20,911 bases of DNA from PLA5 sp040901705 (GCA_040901705.1 JBBDYI010000214.1:1-20911); one strand, 5' to 3'; shown: positions 1-9,106, numbered from the stretch's first letter. The notes: generated from the letters alone by a model not told the origin. Numbers and translations: made by a program.

Positions 1-3000
1 ACCCGGCCGGCGGCGATTTTTCGCTCGCGCCCGGCTCGGCGGCCAAGGGAACGGGTGGCACTGGCTCTGCCAGTGGAGTAACGGGCCTCGACATGGGCGG
101 CGCAGTCCCCCGCTGGGCCACCGTCAGCGGCGAACCGTTCGGCACAACGCCCAGCACGTCCGCCACGCTCAGCGTCTACGGCCCGGGCATCGCACACTAT
201 CGCTACAGCCTCGACGGCGGCGTATTCGGCGTGGAAACCCCCGTCGCCACGCCCATAAGCCTAAGTTCGCTCGCGGGCGGCCAGCACAGCGTCCGCGTCA
301 TCGGCAAAAACTCCGCCGGCGTTTATCAGGCGATCGCCGACGCGACCGTTTCGCGCACCTGGACCGTCGACTCGTCGCGTCCGGCCATCGTCATCGACGA
401 AGTGCTCGCGTCGAACGCTAGCGCCTTCAACCACGAGGGCACATTCCCCGACGTCATCGAGCTGCGCAACGCCGGCAGCGCCACGGTCGATCTGGCCGGC
501 ATGAGTCTGTCGGACAACGCCGCCGAACCGCTCAAGTTCGTCTTTCCCGCTACCGTTAATACGGTGCTAGCCCCCGGCGCAAGGCTGCTGGTGTTCGCCA
601 ACAATCCGGACGGCACGAGTGGCCTCCACGCCGGCTTCAACCTCTCGGCCGACGGCGAAACGATCGCGCTGTACAACACCTCGGCCAGCGGAGGCGCGGC
701 GCTCGATTCCGTGACGTTTGGCATCCAACTCGCGAACCTGTCGATCGGCCGCAATGCCGACGGACTGTGGCAATTGAATTCGCCAACGCTCGGCGCGGCG
801 AATCAGGCAATCGCGACCGGCGATCCATCGCTCGTGAAGATCAACGAATGGGTTGCGGCCGAAGACTTCTTGCTCAACGACGACTTCATCGAGCTGTACA
901 ACGCCGACGTGCTGCCGGTCGACCTCGGCGGACTGCACCTCACCGACGATCCCGTCGCACAGCCCGACAAACACGTAGTAACGCCGCTGTCGTTCGTCGC
1001 CGCCAGCGGCTGGACGCTGTTCCGCGCCGACGATAACCAAAACGCCGGCGCGAACCACACCAATTTCAACCTCGACCGCGACGGCGGCATGATCGGGCTA
1101 TTCGCCGCCGATCTCTCGCTCATCGACCAGGTGCTCTACATCCCGCAGCACGACGACGTCTCGCAAGGCCGCAACGGCGACGGAAATCCGCTGTTCACGT
1201 TCTATTCGCCGCCCAATCTGGGCCAGACGAACTCGACCACCAGCGGCGAGGCGATCGCCACGCTGGGCACGTACACCGATGCGTGGAAATACGACCAGTC
1301 CGGCACGGACCTCGGCACGGCGTGGCGTGCGACGGGATTCAACGATACCGCCTGGCCCAGCGGGGCCGGCCTGCTTTACGTCGAAAACGACCCGCTGCCA
1401 GAGCCGAAATCGACACAGCTCACGCTCACCGGCGACAACTCGACCTATTACTTCCGCCGCCACTTCAATCTCGCCGGCAATCCGGACGACGTCGACGAAC
1501 TTCGCATCACAACCGTGCTCGACGACGGCGCGGTGTTGTACCTCAACGGGACCGAAATCTTGCGAATTCGCATGGGTGCGGCTTCGCCCGCCTATGGTGA
1601 TTTCGCCAACGGCACGATCAACAACGCCAGCTACGAAGGTCCGTTTGTCATTCCGCGCAGCGCGTTCGCCTCGGCGCTCGTCGCCGGCGACAACGTGTTG
1701 GCCGTCGAGGTGCATCAAGCCACCGCCGGCAGCACCGACGTCGTCTGGGGCATGAAACTGGAAAGCGTTGTCGTCACCGAGCCGCCGTCGAGCGCCATCA
1801 ACGATCTGCTCGCTCATCTGCGAATCACCGAAGTCAACTACAATCCCGCGCCGGGCTTGCAGACCGAATTCATCGAACTGATCAACACCGGCAGCCAGCC
1901 GTTGCCGCTCGCCGGCGTTCGTCTGTCCAACGCCATAAGCTTCACCTTCGGCGACATCACACTCGCCCCCGGCGCCCGCACGTTGGTCGTCGAAGACGCC
2001 GCGGCGTTCACGGCTCATTACGGCGCCGGCTTGCCGGTCGCCGGCGATTACGACGGCAGCCTCAGCAACGGCGGCGAAAACGTCGAACTGCTCCTGCCGG
2101 ATCCGTATGCCGCCGCGATCCAGGACTTCTCCTACGACGACGCCTGGTATCCCAGCACCGACGGCGACGGGGCGACGCTCGTCATCAACGACCCGTCGGG
2201 CTTGCCCGGCAATTGGGACGTCGCCGCCGGTTGGCACGCCAGCTTCAGCGATGGCGGAACGCCTGGCGTGGCCGAGCAAATCCTCTCGCCGGTAGTCGTG
2301 CTTTCCCCGCTGACCACGCCGGACGCGACGCCGCCGATTTCCGGAACCGTTAATACGGTCGTCGATTCGGTCACGGTAACGATCGACGGATCGCTGACCT
2401 TCCCGGCCTTCGTCGACGGTCTCGGCGTCTGGACGTTGGCCGACGACACGATCCAGCCGCCGCTCTCCGCGGGCGATCACACGATGTTCGCCACGGCCAC
2501 GAATTCGCAAGGTTCGGCCAGTTCGCCAGCCGTGTTGCTGCGGATCGGATCGGCCGCGCCGACGGTCACGATTACTTCGCTAACGACCAACGACACGACG
2601 CCGCCGCTCTCCGGCGGCGTGAGCGACCCGACGGCCACGATCCAAGTCACGGTCGGCGGCAACACGTATCCGGCCACGAACGTTGGCAACGGCACTTGGA
2701 CGCTGGCGAACAATGCGATTTCACCGCCGCTCGCCCAAGGCACGTACGACGTCGCCGTCACGGCCAACGTCGGCGGCAACATCGGGTCGGACTCGACAAC
2801 CAACGAATTGACGATCGACACGACGTTGCCAACGGTCGCGATCAACGCCCGCACGACGAACGACGCCACGCCGCAATTGACCGGCACGGTAAACGACAAC
2901 AGCGCCATCGGATCGCTAGTCGTCCGCGTCACGGTTGGCGGCAACACGTACACGCCGACGAACAACGGCAACGGCACCTGGACACTCGCCGACAACACGA

Positions 3001-4937
3001 TCTCGCCCGCGCTCGCTCAAGGCACGCATAGCGTGACCGTCACCGCCACCGATCTGGCCGGCAACGTCGGCACGGACGCCACTTCGAACGAACTGCTCAT
3101 CGACACCACGTCGCCGGTCGTCACGATCAACCCACGCACGACGAACGACACCACGCCGCAACTGACCGGCACGCTCTCCGACAACAACGGCGTATCGAAT
3201 GTCGTCGTCCGCGTCACCGTCGGCGGCAACACGTACACGGCCACGAACAACGGCAACGGCACGTGGACGCTCGCCGACAACACGATTTCGCCGCCGCTTG
3301 CCCAGGGAACGTTTAGCGCTGTGGTGACCGCGACCGACCTGGCCACGAACGTCGGCACCGATGCGACGAACAACGAATTGACGATCGACACGACGCTGCC
3401 AACGGTCGCGATCAACGCCCGCACGACGAACGACGCCACGCCGCAATTGACCGGCACGGTAAGCGACAACAGTGCCATTTCGACCGTTGTCGTCCGCGTT
3501 ACCGTGGGCGGAAACACGTATACCGCCACAAACAACGGCAACGGCACCTGGACGTTGCCCGACAACACGATCGCTCCACCGTTGGCGGAGGGAACCTACG
3601 GCGTCACGGCGACCGCAACGGACTTGGCCGGAAACGTGGGGACCGACGCCACCAACAACGAACTCGTCATCGACACCACGCCGCCCACGATCGCGGTAAA
3701 CTCGCTATCGACCAGCGACACCACGCCGCCGCTGTCCGGCGCCATTAACGACAACGCGGTGACGATTCAAATCACCGTCGGCGGCAACACCTACCCGGCC
3801 ACGAACAACGGCAACGGCACGTGGTCGCTGGCCGACAACACGATCGCTCCGCCGCTGACCGTTGGAGTTTACAACGTCTCGGCCCAAGCGACCGACACGG
3901 CGGGCAACGTCGGCACGGACGCCACGGCCGGCGAATTGACGATCACCAGCGTGGGTGCGAACCCCGTGGCGTCGCTCCGCGTGACCGAGATCATGTACAA
4001 CGCCGCTGCGCCGAGCGCCACGGAGATCGCGGCAGGCTTTACAGTCGTCGGCGACTTCGACTACGTGGAGTTGATCAACCTGCACTCGTCGCTGCCGTTG
4101 GACCTCTCCGGCGTGCGGCTGACGGTCGGGGTGACGTTCGATTTCACCGGCAGCGCGGTCACGTCGCTCGGTCAGGGCGGGCGCGTCGTGGTGGCGAAGA
4201 ATCCGGCCGCGTTCGCGTTCCGCTACCAAAGTGGCGAGGCGCAAGTCGCGGGCGCCTACGGCGGCAATCTCAACGACAACGGCGAGACGCTCACGTTGGT
4301 CGACGCCGCCAGCGCGACGATCCAGAGCTTCGCGTACGATGACACCGGCCCCGGCTGGCATCCCTCGACCGACGGCGGCGGATACTCGTTGGTGATTCTC
4401 GACCCCAGTGGTCCGCTGGCCAACTGGGATTCCGGCGCGGCCTATCGCCCCAGCCACGAGATTTACGGTTCGCCGGGGCGAGCGGACTACATCCACGGCG
4501 ACCTGAACTTCGACAACGTCGTCGGCTTGGCCGACATCGCCATGCTGCAATCGCGACTCGGCACGGCGACCATTGGCGGCCCCGCGGCGGGCGACCTCAA
4601 CCGCGACGGACTCATCGATCGCGCCGACGCGGGCATTCTCTCGTCGCGGTTCGGCCGCAGCTACACGCCGCCGCCGGGAAATCCGCCGCCGTCGCCCCAG
4701 GCGCCGGCGGCCGTGCTGGCCGCCGCGTCGCGAGGCGCTCGGGATGCGGCGTTGACCGACGACGCAAGGGACCGCATCGCCGCGCGGCCGCGAGCAGTTT
4801 TGGCCCGCACGGTTCGTCGGCCGGCAATCGTTTCGGCCATCGACGCGGCATTGTCGAGCGATGCCGGTGCGAGTGCGGGAGAATCGCTGACCGCACTGCG
4901 TGCATCGCGGAGGCTGCGAGCCGCGTCCCGCCGATAG
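1..4937 (+). CDS. Giant secreted/surface protein, lamin-tail + Ig-like repeats + dockerin (5'-partial)
   Basis: The reading frame is open from base 3, so the gene starts left of the window. The first ATG, at 93, is internal: the residues before it (…SLAPGSAAKGTG…GLDMGGAVP) resemble the end of a preceding beta-helix-like region. Counting from that Met, lamin-tail domains lie at about 99-239, 247-382, 572-729 and 1292-1465. A beta-sandwich resembling galactose/carbohydrate-binding modules lies at 398-561, with the motif LDDGAVLYLNGTEI. Six Ig-like repeats of about 95 residues span 731-1288. A dockerin type I pair (DLNFDNVVGLAD and DLNRDGLIDRAD, calcium-loop spacing) lies at 1469-1521. A Pro spacer and an Arg/Ala-rich tail of about 90 residues end the protein. 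It is probably exported and may bind polymers; no catalytic domain is visible in this part. The stop lies 7 bases from the stop of the convergent dehydrogenase gene. Domain calls are by eye, but the secreted modular nature is clear. Confidence 0.9.
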   Translation, partial: PAGGDFSLAPGSAAKGTGGTGSASGVTGLDMGGAVPRWATVSGEPFGTTPSTSATLSVYGPGIAHYRYSLDGGVFGVETPVATPISLSSLAGGQHSVRVIGKNSAGVYQAIADATVSRTWTVDSSRPAIVIDEVLASNASAFNHEGTFPDVIELRNAGSATVDLAGMSLSDNAAEPLKFVFPATVNTVLAPGARLLVFANNPDGTSGLHAGFNLSADGETIALYNTSASGGAALDSVTFGIQLANLSIGRNADGLWQLNSPTLGAANQAIATGDPSLVKINEWVAAEDFLLNDDFIELYNADVLPVDLGGLHLTDDPVAQPDKHVVTPLSFVAASGWTLFRADDNQNAGANHTNFNLDRDGGMIGLFAADLSLIDQVLYIPQHDDVSQGRNGDGNPLFTFYSPPNLGQTNSTTSGEAIATLGTYTDAWKYDQSGTDLGTAWRATGFNDTAWPSGAGLLYVENDPLPEPKSTQLTLTGDNSTYYFRRHFNLAGNPDDVDELRITTVLDDGAVLYLNGTEILRIRMGAASPAYGDFANGTINNASYEGPFVIPRSAFASALVAGDNVLAVEVHQATAGSTDVVWGMKLESVVVTEPPSSAINDLLAHLRITEVNYNPAPGLQTEFIELINTGSQPLPLAGVRLSNAISFTFGDITLAPGARTLVVEDAAAFTAHYGAGLPVAGDYDGSLSNGGENVELLLPDPYAAAIQDFSYDDAWYPSTDGDGATLVINDPSGLPGNWDVAAGWHASFSDGGTPGVAEQILSPVVVLSPLTTPDATPPISGTVNTVVDSVTVTIDGSLTFPAFVDGLGVWTLADDTIQPPLSAGDHTMFATATNSQGSASSPAVLLRIGSAAPTVTITSLTTNDTTPPLSGGVSDPTATIQVTVGGNTYPATNVGNGTWTLANNAISPPLAQGTYDVAVTANVGGNIGSDSTTNELTIDTTLPTVAINARTTNDATPQLTGTVNDNSAIGSLVVRVTVGGNTYTPTNNGNGTWTLADNTISPALAQGTHSVTVTATDLAGNVGTDATSNELLIDTTSPVVTINPRTTNDTTPQLTGTLSDNNGVSNVVVRVTVGGNTYTATNNGNGTWTLADNTISPPLAQGTFSAVVTATDLATNVGTDATNNELTIDTTLPTVAINARTTNDATPQLTGTVSDNSAISTVVVRVTVGGNTYTATNNGNGTWTLPDNTIAPPLAEGTYGVTATATDLAGNVGTDATNNELVIDTTPPTIAVNSLSTSDTTPPLSGAINDNAVTIQITVGGNTYPATNNGNGTWSLADNTIAPPLTVGVYNVSAQATDTAGNVGTDATAGELTITSVGANPVASLRVTEIMYNAAAPSATEIAAGFTVVGDFDYVELINLHSSLPLDLSGVRLTVGVTFDFTGSAVTSLGQGGRVVVAKNPAAFAFRYQSGEAQVAGAYGGNLNDNGETLTLVDAASATIQSFAYDDTGPGWHPSTDGGGYSLVILDPSGPLANWDSGAAYRPSHEIYGSPGRADYIHGDLNFDNVVGLADIAMLQSRLGTATIGGPAAGDLNRDGLIDRADAGILSSRFGRSYTPPPGNPPPSPQAPAAVLAAASRGARDAALTDDARDRIAARPRAVLARTVRRPAIVSAIDAALSSDAGASAGESLTALRASRRLRAASRR
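2283..3955 (+). repeat. Six in-frame Ig-like repeats, period about 285 bp
   Basis: Tandem coding repeats of about 95 codons. Each carries a TPxLTG or TPPxSG motif, then GGNTYxATNNGNGTW, a DNTIxPPL segment and an AGNVGTDATxxEL end. The first unit is the most divergent. Units 3 and 5 are nearly identical in DNA at their starts: about 2801-2890 and 3371-3460 differ at one position by eye. Their offset is 570 bp, exactly two units, which points to recent exchange or duplication in a two-unit register. Confidence 0.88.
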
Positions 4938-4944
4938 CGTATCG

Positions 4945-6150
4945 TCAATACGCCGCCTGCAATATCGACAATAGATCGTCGCAAGTCACCGCCCGCGGAT
5001 TGACGCGGAGAATCCGCTTCACGCCGAACGCCTTTTCGGCCATAACGGGCAGTTGCTCCGCGGTCACGCCCAGGTCGCGCAATCGCCCCGGCACGCCGAT
5101 TTCGTCGCGCAACTTCGCCACGGCGGCAACGGCCACCGCGGCCGCTTCGGCGTCGGACATTCCTGCCACGTCCTCGCCCAACAGCCGCCCGACGCGCGCG
5201 GTTCGCTCCAGGCAAGCCGACTTGTTGAAGTCCATCACATACGGCAGCAGCAATCCGTTGCCCGCGCCGTGCGAGCAGTGCGTCGCGCCGCCGATCGGGT
5301 ATTCCAGCGCGTGAACCACCGCCACGCCGACGTTCGAGAACGCCATGCCGGCCAGCGTCGCCGCCAGCGCCATGCCGTCGCGGGCCTCCAGGTCATTGCC
5401 GTCGGCGACCGCTCGCCGCAAGAACTGCCCGACCAGTTCGATCGCCCGCTCGGCCACCAGATCGCCCATCGCGTGATGACCTTGATAAACCGTTCTCTCG
5501 CCCTCGGGTAACGGAAAACGCTCATTGTCGATCGCCGTGAGCGCCTCGACCGCATGGCTGAGCGCGTCGATGCCGCTATCGGCCGTCACTTTCGCCGGAC
5601 AGCTTACCGTGAGCAGCGGATCGACTACCGCCACGCGCGGCCGCAGGAAGTTGCTCAAAATGCCGAACTTCGTCGCCTGCTGCGGATCAGAAAGCACCGA
5701 CGCGGCCGAGACTTCCGAACCGGTGCCCGCCGTCGTCGGCACGCAAACCAGCGGCAACACGGGACCGGGCACGACGCCGTCGCCGGCATAATCGCGGCAC
5801 GTCCCGCCGTGGGCAAGCACCGTGGCCGTAATCTTGGCCAGGTCCATGTTGCTCCCGCCGCCGAGACCGAGCACGACATCCGGGCGAAACTCCCGCCCCA
5901 CCGCGATGCACTCCTCGGCAACGTCCACGGGCGGTTCCGGCTTGCCGCCGTCGAAGACGTGAACGTCGATCCCCGCCGCGACGAGCGGCGAACGAGCACG
6001 TTCGACGACGCCCGCGGCGACGAGCGTTTTATCCGTCACAATCAGGCACCGCGTGCCGCCGATTTGCCGCACCACGTCGCCCAACTGCCCGGCGGCGTCG
6101 CGTCCAAAGAGTAGGTGTCCAGCGGTATGAAACGTCCAAGTGGTGCGCAT
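4945..6150 (-). CDS. Iron-containing alcohol dehydrogenase family protein
   Basis: NAD(P)-dependent group III (Fe-type) alcohol dehydrogenase, expected to be a cytosolic oxidoreductase for an alcohol/aldehyde pair; the substrate cannot be read from sequence. Counting from Met at 6150 (401 aa), the nucleotide-binding GGGS is at 97-100, followed by NMDLAK, and PTTAGTGSE is at 138-146. Likely metal ligands are Asp195, His199, His280 and His294, all present. An unusual stretch at about 207-229 (ERFPLPEGERTVYQGHHA) sits where many relatives have a shorter loop. An ATG at 6192 would add 14 residues. I prefer 6150 because the protein then begins MRTTWTFHTAG, as I recall for relatives; neither start has a convincing Shine-Dalgarno. 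It lies 134 bases downstream of the menC-like gene on the same strand, so co-transcription is possible. It converges with the giant gene to the left with 7 bases between stops. Confidence 0.9.
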   Translation of the reverse strand: MRTTWTFHTAGHLLFGRDAAGQLGDVVRQIGGTRCLIVTDKTLVAAGVVERARSPLVAAGIDVHVFDGGKPEPPVDVAEECIAVGREFRPDVVLGLGGGSNMDLAKITATVLAHGGTCRDYAGDGVVPGPVLPLVCVPTTAGTGSEVSAASVLSDPQQATKFGILSNFLRPRVAVVDPLLTVSCPAKVTADSGIDALSHAVEALTAIDNERFPLPEGERTVYQGHHAMGDLVAERAIELVGQFLRRAVADGNDLEARDGMALAATLAGMAFSNVGVAVVHALEYPIGGATHCSHGAGNGLLLPYVMDFNKSACLERTARVGRLLGEDVAGMSDAEAAAVAVAAVAKLRDEIGVPGRLRDLGVTAEQLPVMAEKAFGVKRILRVNPRAVTCDDLLSILQAAY

Positions 6151-6203
6151 CGAAGTCAAAACCCATCGCGAATGCAAAAAAATCCCGAGCATGTCGCCCG
6201 AAC

Positions 6204-6237
6204 GTGTCCCCAGTAAACAGTGCCCAGTGAAGACTGG
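6204..6237. repeat. Short heptamer-period array between menC-like and dehydrogenase genes
   Basis: CAGT occurs at 6211, 6218 and 6225, exactly 7 bases apart, giving units CCAGTAA, ACAGTGC, CCAGTGA and a decayed AGACTGG. It lies in the 134-base gap upstream of the dehydrogenase start. It is a small member of the 7-nt-periodic family seen in other gaps of this window. No other gene or terminator is seen in this gap. Confidence 0.5.
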
Positions 6238-6284
6238 TGTCTACCCGATAATCCCGCCGGTCGCAACGGCGCGCCACATCGGCG

Positions 6285-7400
6285 TCAGAGAACGGCACTC
6301 GCCACCGTACAAACCGCCAATCGTTCCGCACGCGGCGCGGCGCCAATGCCGGGCACGTCCGGCGCCACGACGCTAGGCACGCCGCTTTCATCAACGACAA
6401 GTTCCACGTCGGGCTGTGAAAGGTCCTCGGTATAGAACCGCCGCGACGGGAAAATATCCGCCGGATACGTGAAATTGCCGAGCATCGCCAGCGCAACACA
6501 AATCCGTGCCCCCACCGCGCTTTCAAGCATCCCGCCGACCCAGCACGGAATACCCGCCTCGCGGCAAAGATCGTGAATCGCCACGGCCTGGGTCAATCCG
6601 CCCACGCGGCCCGGCTTCACATTCACGTACCGGCAACTGCCCAGTTCGATCGCCTGCCGCGCGCGGGCCAGCGACGTAATGCTCTCGTCCAGACAGATCG
6701 GCGTGCGGATTTGCGCCTGCAGTTTGCCATGATCGACCACGTCGTCGTGGGCCAGCGGCTGCTCGATCATCGCCAGATCGAATTCATCGACGCGGCGGAA
6801 CAGTTCGACGTCGTCGAGCGTGTAACCGCTGTTGCAGTCGATATGAATCGTCGTCGCCGGAAACTCCTTCCGCACTGCCAAGAGCATCGGAATATCCCAG
6901 CCGGGCCGAAACTTGAGTTTGATCCGCGGAAACCCCCGCTCAACCGCCGCCGCGATTTTCCCAAGCAGTTCGTCGATCGAGTCGGTGACGCCAAAGTCGG
7001 CCCCTACGCTCACGCGATCGCGCGTCGCGCCGAGCAGCCGATGCAGCGGTACGCCTCGGCGGGCCGCTTCGAGCACCCACCAGGCGTTGTCGAGCGCGGC
7101 CTTGGCGAACGGATTGCCCTTGAAGTGCCCCAACCGCCGCTGCAACGCTTCGCCGGATTCGATTTCTTGCCCGACGATCGCCGGCGCGAGCCAATCTCGC
7201 AATAACGCAAACGCGCCGGTGGCAAACTCCGGACTGTAGCAAGGAGCAGCAAGCGGTGAAGTCTCCGCCCAAGCTTCGTGCGTCCCGCTGGTCATCCGCA
7301 CCAGCACGGACTCGATCGCCGCATCCTCGCCATAAGCGGTCCGCCACGGCTCGACGAGCGGCATGCGAACGTGGTGGAGATGGATTGAGTCGATGAGCAT
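6285..7400 (-). CDS. menC: o-Succinylbenzoate synthase / N-succinylamino acid racemase family (MenC-like)
   Basis: Enolase-superfamily enzyme of the muconate-lactonizing subgroup (371 aa), matching the Amycolatopsis-type OSBS/NSAR family in length and motifs. The active-site KxK is Lys161/Lys163 (RIKLKF). The metal ligands are Asp188 (HIDCNSGY), Glu213 (MIEQPL) and Asp238 (CLDES). The second catalytic lysine is Lys262 (NVKPGRVGG), followed by GGMLES. The family either dehydrates SHCHC to o-succinylbenzoate in classical menaquinone synthesis or racemises N-succinylamino acids. Because mqnD of the alternative futalosine pathway lies 0.8 kb upstream on the same strand, the racemase/epimerase role is at least as likely, so the symbol marks the family and not a proven reaction. 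The last about 17 residues run past the usual end. No Shine-Dalgarno is visible before the ATG. Confidence 0.9.
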   Translation of the reverse strand: MLIDSIHLHHVRMPLVEPWRTAYGEDAAIESVLVRMTSGTHEAWAETSPLAAPCYSPEFATGAFALLRDWLAPAIVGQEIESGEALQRRLGHFKGNPFAKAALDNAWWVLEAARRGVPLHRLLGATRDRVSVGADFGVTDSIDELLGKIAAAVERGFPRIKLKFRPGWDIPMLLAVRKEFPATTIHIDCNSGYTLDDVELFRRVDEFDLAMIEQPLAHDDVVDHGKLQAQIRTPICLDESITSLARARQAIELGSCRYVNVKPGRVGGLTQAVAIHDLCREAGIPCWVGGMLESAVGARICVALAMLGNFTYPADIFPSRRFYTEDLSQPDVELVVDESGVPSVVAPDVPGIGAAPRAERLAVCTVASAVL

Positions 7401-7487
7401 CGAAAAATTAGCTTAAGGAAACCGAATCCACACCAGGAGCAGTGACCGTATTCGTCCGAATCGTAGAAAACATTTTCACGACAAGAG

Positions 7488-7877
7488 CTACCACGCCCTT
7501 TGCACCGAATATGGATCAAAACCGGCATCGTTGCTGACGAGGGTAGCTGGCAATGAAAGCGCCTGGACGCAGAGGAGCCGGTCGAACGGATCGCCGTGGT
7601 GTCGCGGCAAGGTTTCCACGGCCGTGGCATCTTCAAACGTGATCGGCAGCAGCTCGAAGCCGTTCGCGGGGATTTCTCGACTCAGAAACGCTCTGGCTGG
7701 TTCGCCAAGTGTGAGTTTTCCCAGCCCGGCCTTGATGGCGATTTCCCAGCAACTCGCCACGCTCACGAACTTGCGGTTACTAGCGTCTTCGATCAGATTC
7801 TTAGCACGAATGCTCAATTTTGGATCGTCCCACAGAAACCACAACAATGCATGCGAGTCGAGTAGCAGATTCGCCAA
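7488..7877 (-). CDS. VapC-type PIN-domain toxin
   Basis: Small PIN-domain ribonuclease, the toxin partner of the antitoxin gene just upstream. The four acidic residues of the PIN active site are seen in order: Asp7 (LLLDSHALLW), Glu45 (SCWEIAIK), Asp99 (GDPFDRLL) and Asp117 (VSNDAGFD). I place the start at TTG 7877 (129 aa) because GGAGAG lies 6 bases upstream (7884-7889) and the protein then begins MANLLLDSHALLW, the usual VapC beginning. The alternative is a GTG at 7895 overlapping the antitoxin stop (GTGA), which gives 135 aa but has no Shine-Dalgarno. Expected to cleave RNA when the labile antitoxin is lost; the actual target cannot be predicted. Confidence 0.9.
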   Translation of the reverse strand: MANLLLDSHALLWFLWDDPKLSIRAKNLIEDASNRKFVSVASCWEIAIKAGLGKLTLGEPARAFLSREIPANGFELLPITFEDATAVETLPRHHGDPFDRLLCVQALSLPATLVSNDAGFDPYSVQRAW

Positions 7878-7891
7878 AACGTTCTCTCCGG

Positions 7892-8122
7892 TCACGGCGT
7901 ATACGCACCGAAGTCATCGAGCGGCGCATCGAAATCCGGTGACATCCAATGCTTCGTGTCTTTGGCGCTGCCGGCCCGGCACGGCCAGGCGTTCGCTCCG
8001 TTGCGAGTAAGCGTCGCCAGCGGAACGCCGTTGCTGACGATCGTCACATGCTCACCTGGAACCAAGCCCGCAATGATCTCCGGGAGACTAGTGGACGCGT
8101 CGTGAATATCAACGGTGGACAT
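7892..8122 (-). CDS. Phd/YefM-type antitoxin
   Basis: 76-residue protein with the Phd-fold pattern: an N-terminal beta-strand and helix (VDIHDASTSLPEIIAGL), then GEHVTIVSNGVPLATLTR, the hallmark of Phd/YefM DNA-binding antitoxins. The C-terminal part, with SPDFDAPLDDFGAY, would wrap the toxin. The start at 8122 is chosen because GGAG lies 9 bases upstream (8132-8135); a longer reading from 8176 gives a non-family extension. It is immediately followed by the PIN toxin, the classic antitoxin-first order. Such antitoxins usually repress their own operon. It sits between mqnD and the menC-like gene, 98 bases after mqnD. Confidence 0.87.
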   Translation of the reverse strand: MSTVDIHDASTSLPEIIAGLVPGEHVTIVSNGVPLATLTRNGANAWPCRAGSAKDTKHWMSPDFDAPLDDFGAYTP

Positions 8123-8220
8123 GGCTGAGCACTCCGAGTCGGCAATTCGGCAAATCCGCAAACGTGCTTCCCTCATCTTACGTTGCCCGAATGGACCTCG
8201 GCAAGCGCGCCATTTCCCGT

Positions 8221-9090
8221 CTATCCCTCCACGAATTCAGGCGTCACCTTCCGCGGTATCGCCCCGGCGGCATGTCCGCGGGCGAGCAACTCCGCGACGG
8301 CCTTCCGCCCCCGCTCGCCGAAGTCCAGCGTCCAGTCGTTGACGTACATGCCGACGAACTGATCCGTCAGCGGAGCGTCGAGGTCGCGGCCGTATTGCAT
8401 CGCGTAATCGAGTGCTTCTTGCCGATTCGCCAACCCATATTCGATGCTCTGCTTGAGCAACCGGTTGACGTCGCGGATCACCGCCGGGCCGAGATCGCGG
8501 CGGATCGCGTTCCCGCCCAGCGGCAACGGCAAGCCGGTCTCCTCCATCCACCATTTGCCCGTATCGATAATCAGCGTCAGCTTGTGATTCGCATACGTAA
8601 GCTGGCCTTCGTGGATGATCAACCCGGCTTCGACTGGCTGGCCTTTCCACTCGCCCCGCTCGACCGCACCGAGAATCTCGTCGAACGGCACAACGACGTG
8701 CCGCGGCTCCGCGCCCAAAATTAGCCGCAGCGCGAGAAACGCCGTGGTCAGCGTGCCCGGCACGGCGATCGTCCGCTCGCGCAGATCGGCGATCGAACAA
8801 GCTTCTTTGGCCACGACCATCGGCCCATACCCGTCGCCCATGCTCGCCCCGCACGGGCAGAGCAGATACTTATCGGTCAGATGGGCGTAGGCGTGGATGC
8901 TGACCGCCGTGAGTTCCAACTCGCCCGAAAAGGCCCGGCGGTTGAGCGTCTCGATATCGACCAACTCGTGCGTAAAGCGGTACGACCCGGTGTCGATTTT
9001 GTCGCTCGCCAGGGCGTGGAACATGAACGCATCGTCCGGGTCAGGCGAGTGGCCGACGCGGATCAGCGTGGTTTGTGCCGTAGAGGTCAT
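8221..9090 (-). CDS. mqnD: 1,4-Dihydroxy-6-naphthoate synthase (MqnD), futalosine menaquinone pathway
   Basis: 289 aa, the normal size for MqnD, which converts cyclic dehypoxanthinylfutalosine to 1,4-dihydroxy-6-naphthoate in the alternative menaquinone pathway. The signature GHSPDPDDAFMFHAL lies at residues 13-27. Further family landmarks are the ELTAVSIHAYAHL segment, YGPMVVAK and an AGLIIHEGQLTY segment. The start at 9090 (MTSTAQTTLIRVGHS) fits the family; the frame stays open upstream to 9471, but that translation is Arg-rich and looks non-coding. No other mqn gene is in the window, so the pathway is scattered or lies elsewhere. A 14-nt tandem repeat lies directly upstream and may be regulatory. 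Confidence 0.95.
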   Translation of the reverse strand: MTSTAQTTLIRVGHSPDPDDAFMFHALASDKIDTGSYRFTHELVDIETLNRRAFSGELELTAVSIHAYAHLTDKYLLCPCGASMGDGYGPMVVAKEACSIADLRERTIAVPGTLTTAFLALRLILGAEPRHVVVPFDEILGAVERGEWKGQPVEAGLIIHEGQLTYANHKLTLIIDTGKWWMEETGLPLPLGGNAIRRDLGPAVIRDVNRLLKQSIEYGLANRQEALDYAMQYGRDLDAPLTDQFVGMYVNDWTLDFGERGRKAVAELLARGHAAGAIPRKVTPEFVEG

Positions 9091-9106
9091 CAATGGCTTT
9101 CTTATC

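Noticed and set aside
1098..2510. Long minus-strand open frame (470 codons) inside the left giant gene
   Set aside because: Arg/Val/Gly-rich shadow of GC-rich coding sequence; the plus-strand frame has clear lamin-tail and beta-sandwich domains throughout.
4934..4948. Bidirectional terminator between the convergent giant and dehydrogenase genes
   Set aside because: Only 7 bases separate the stops, and the small GATA/TATC symmetry is too short to form a hairpin with a T-run.
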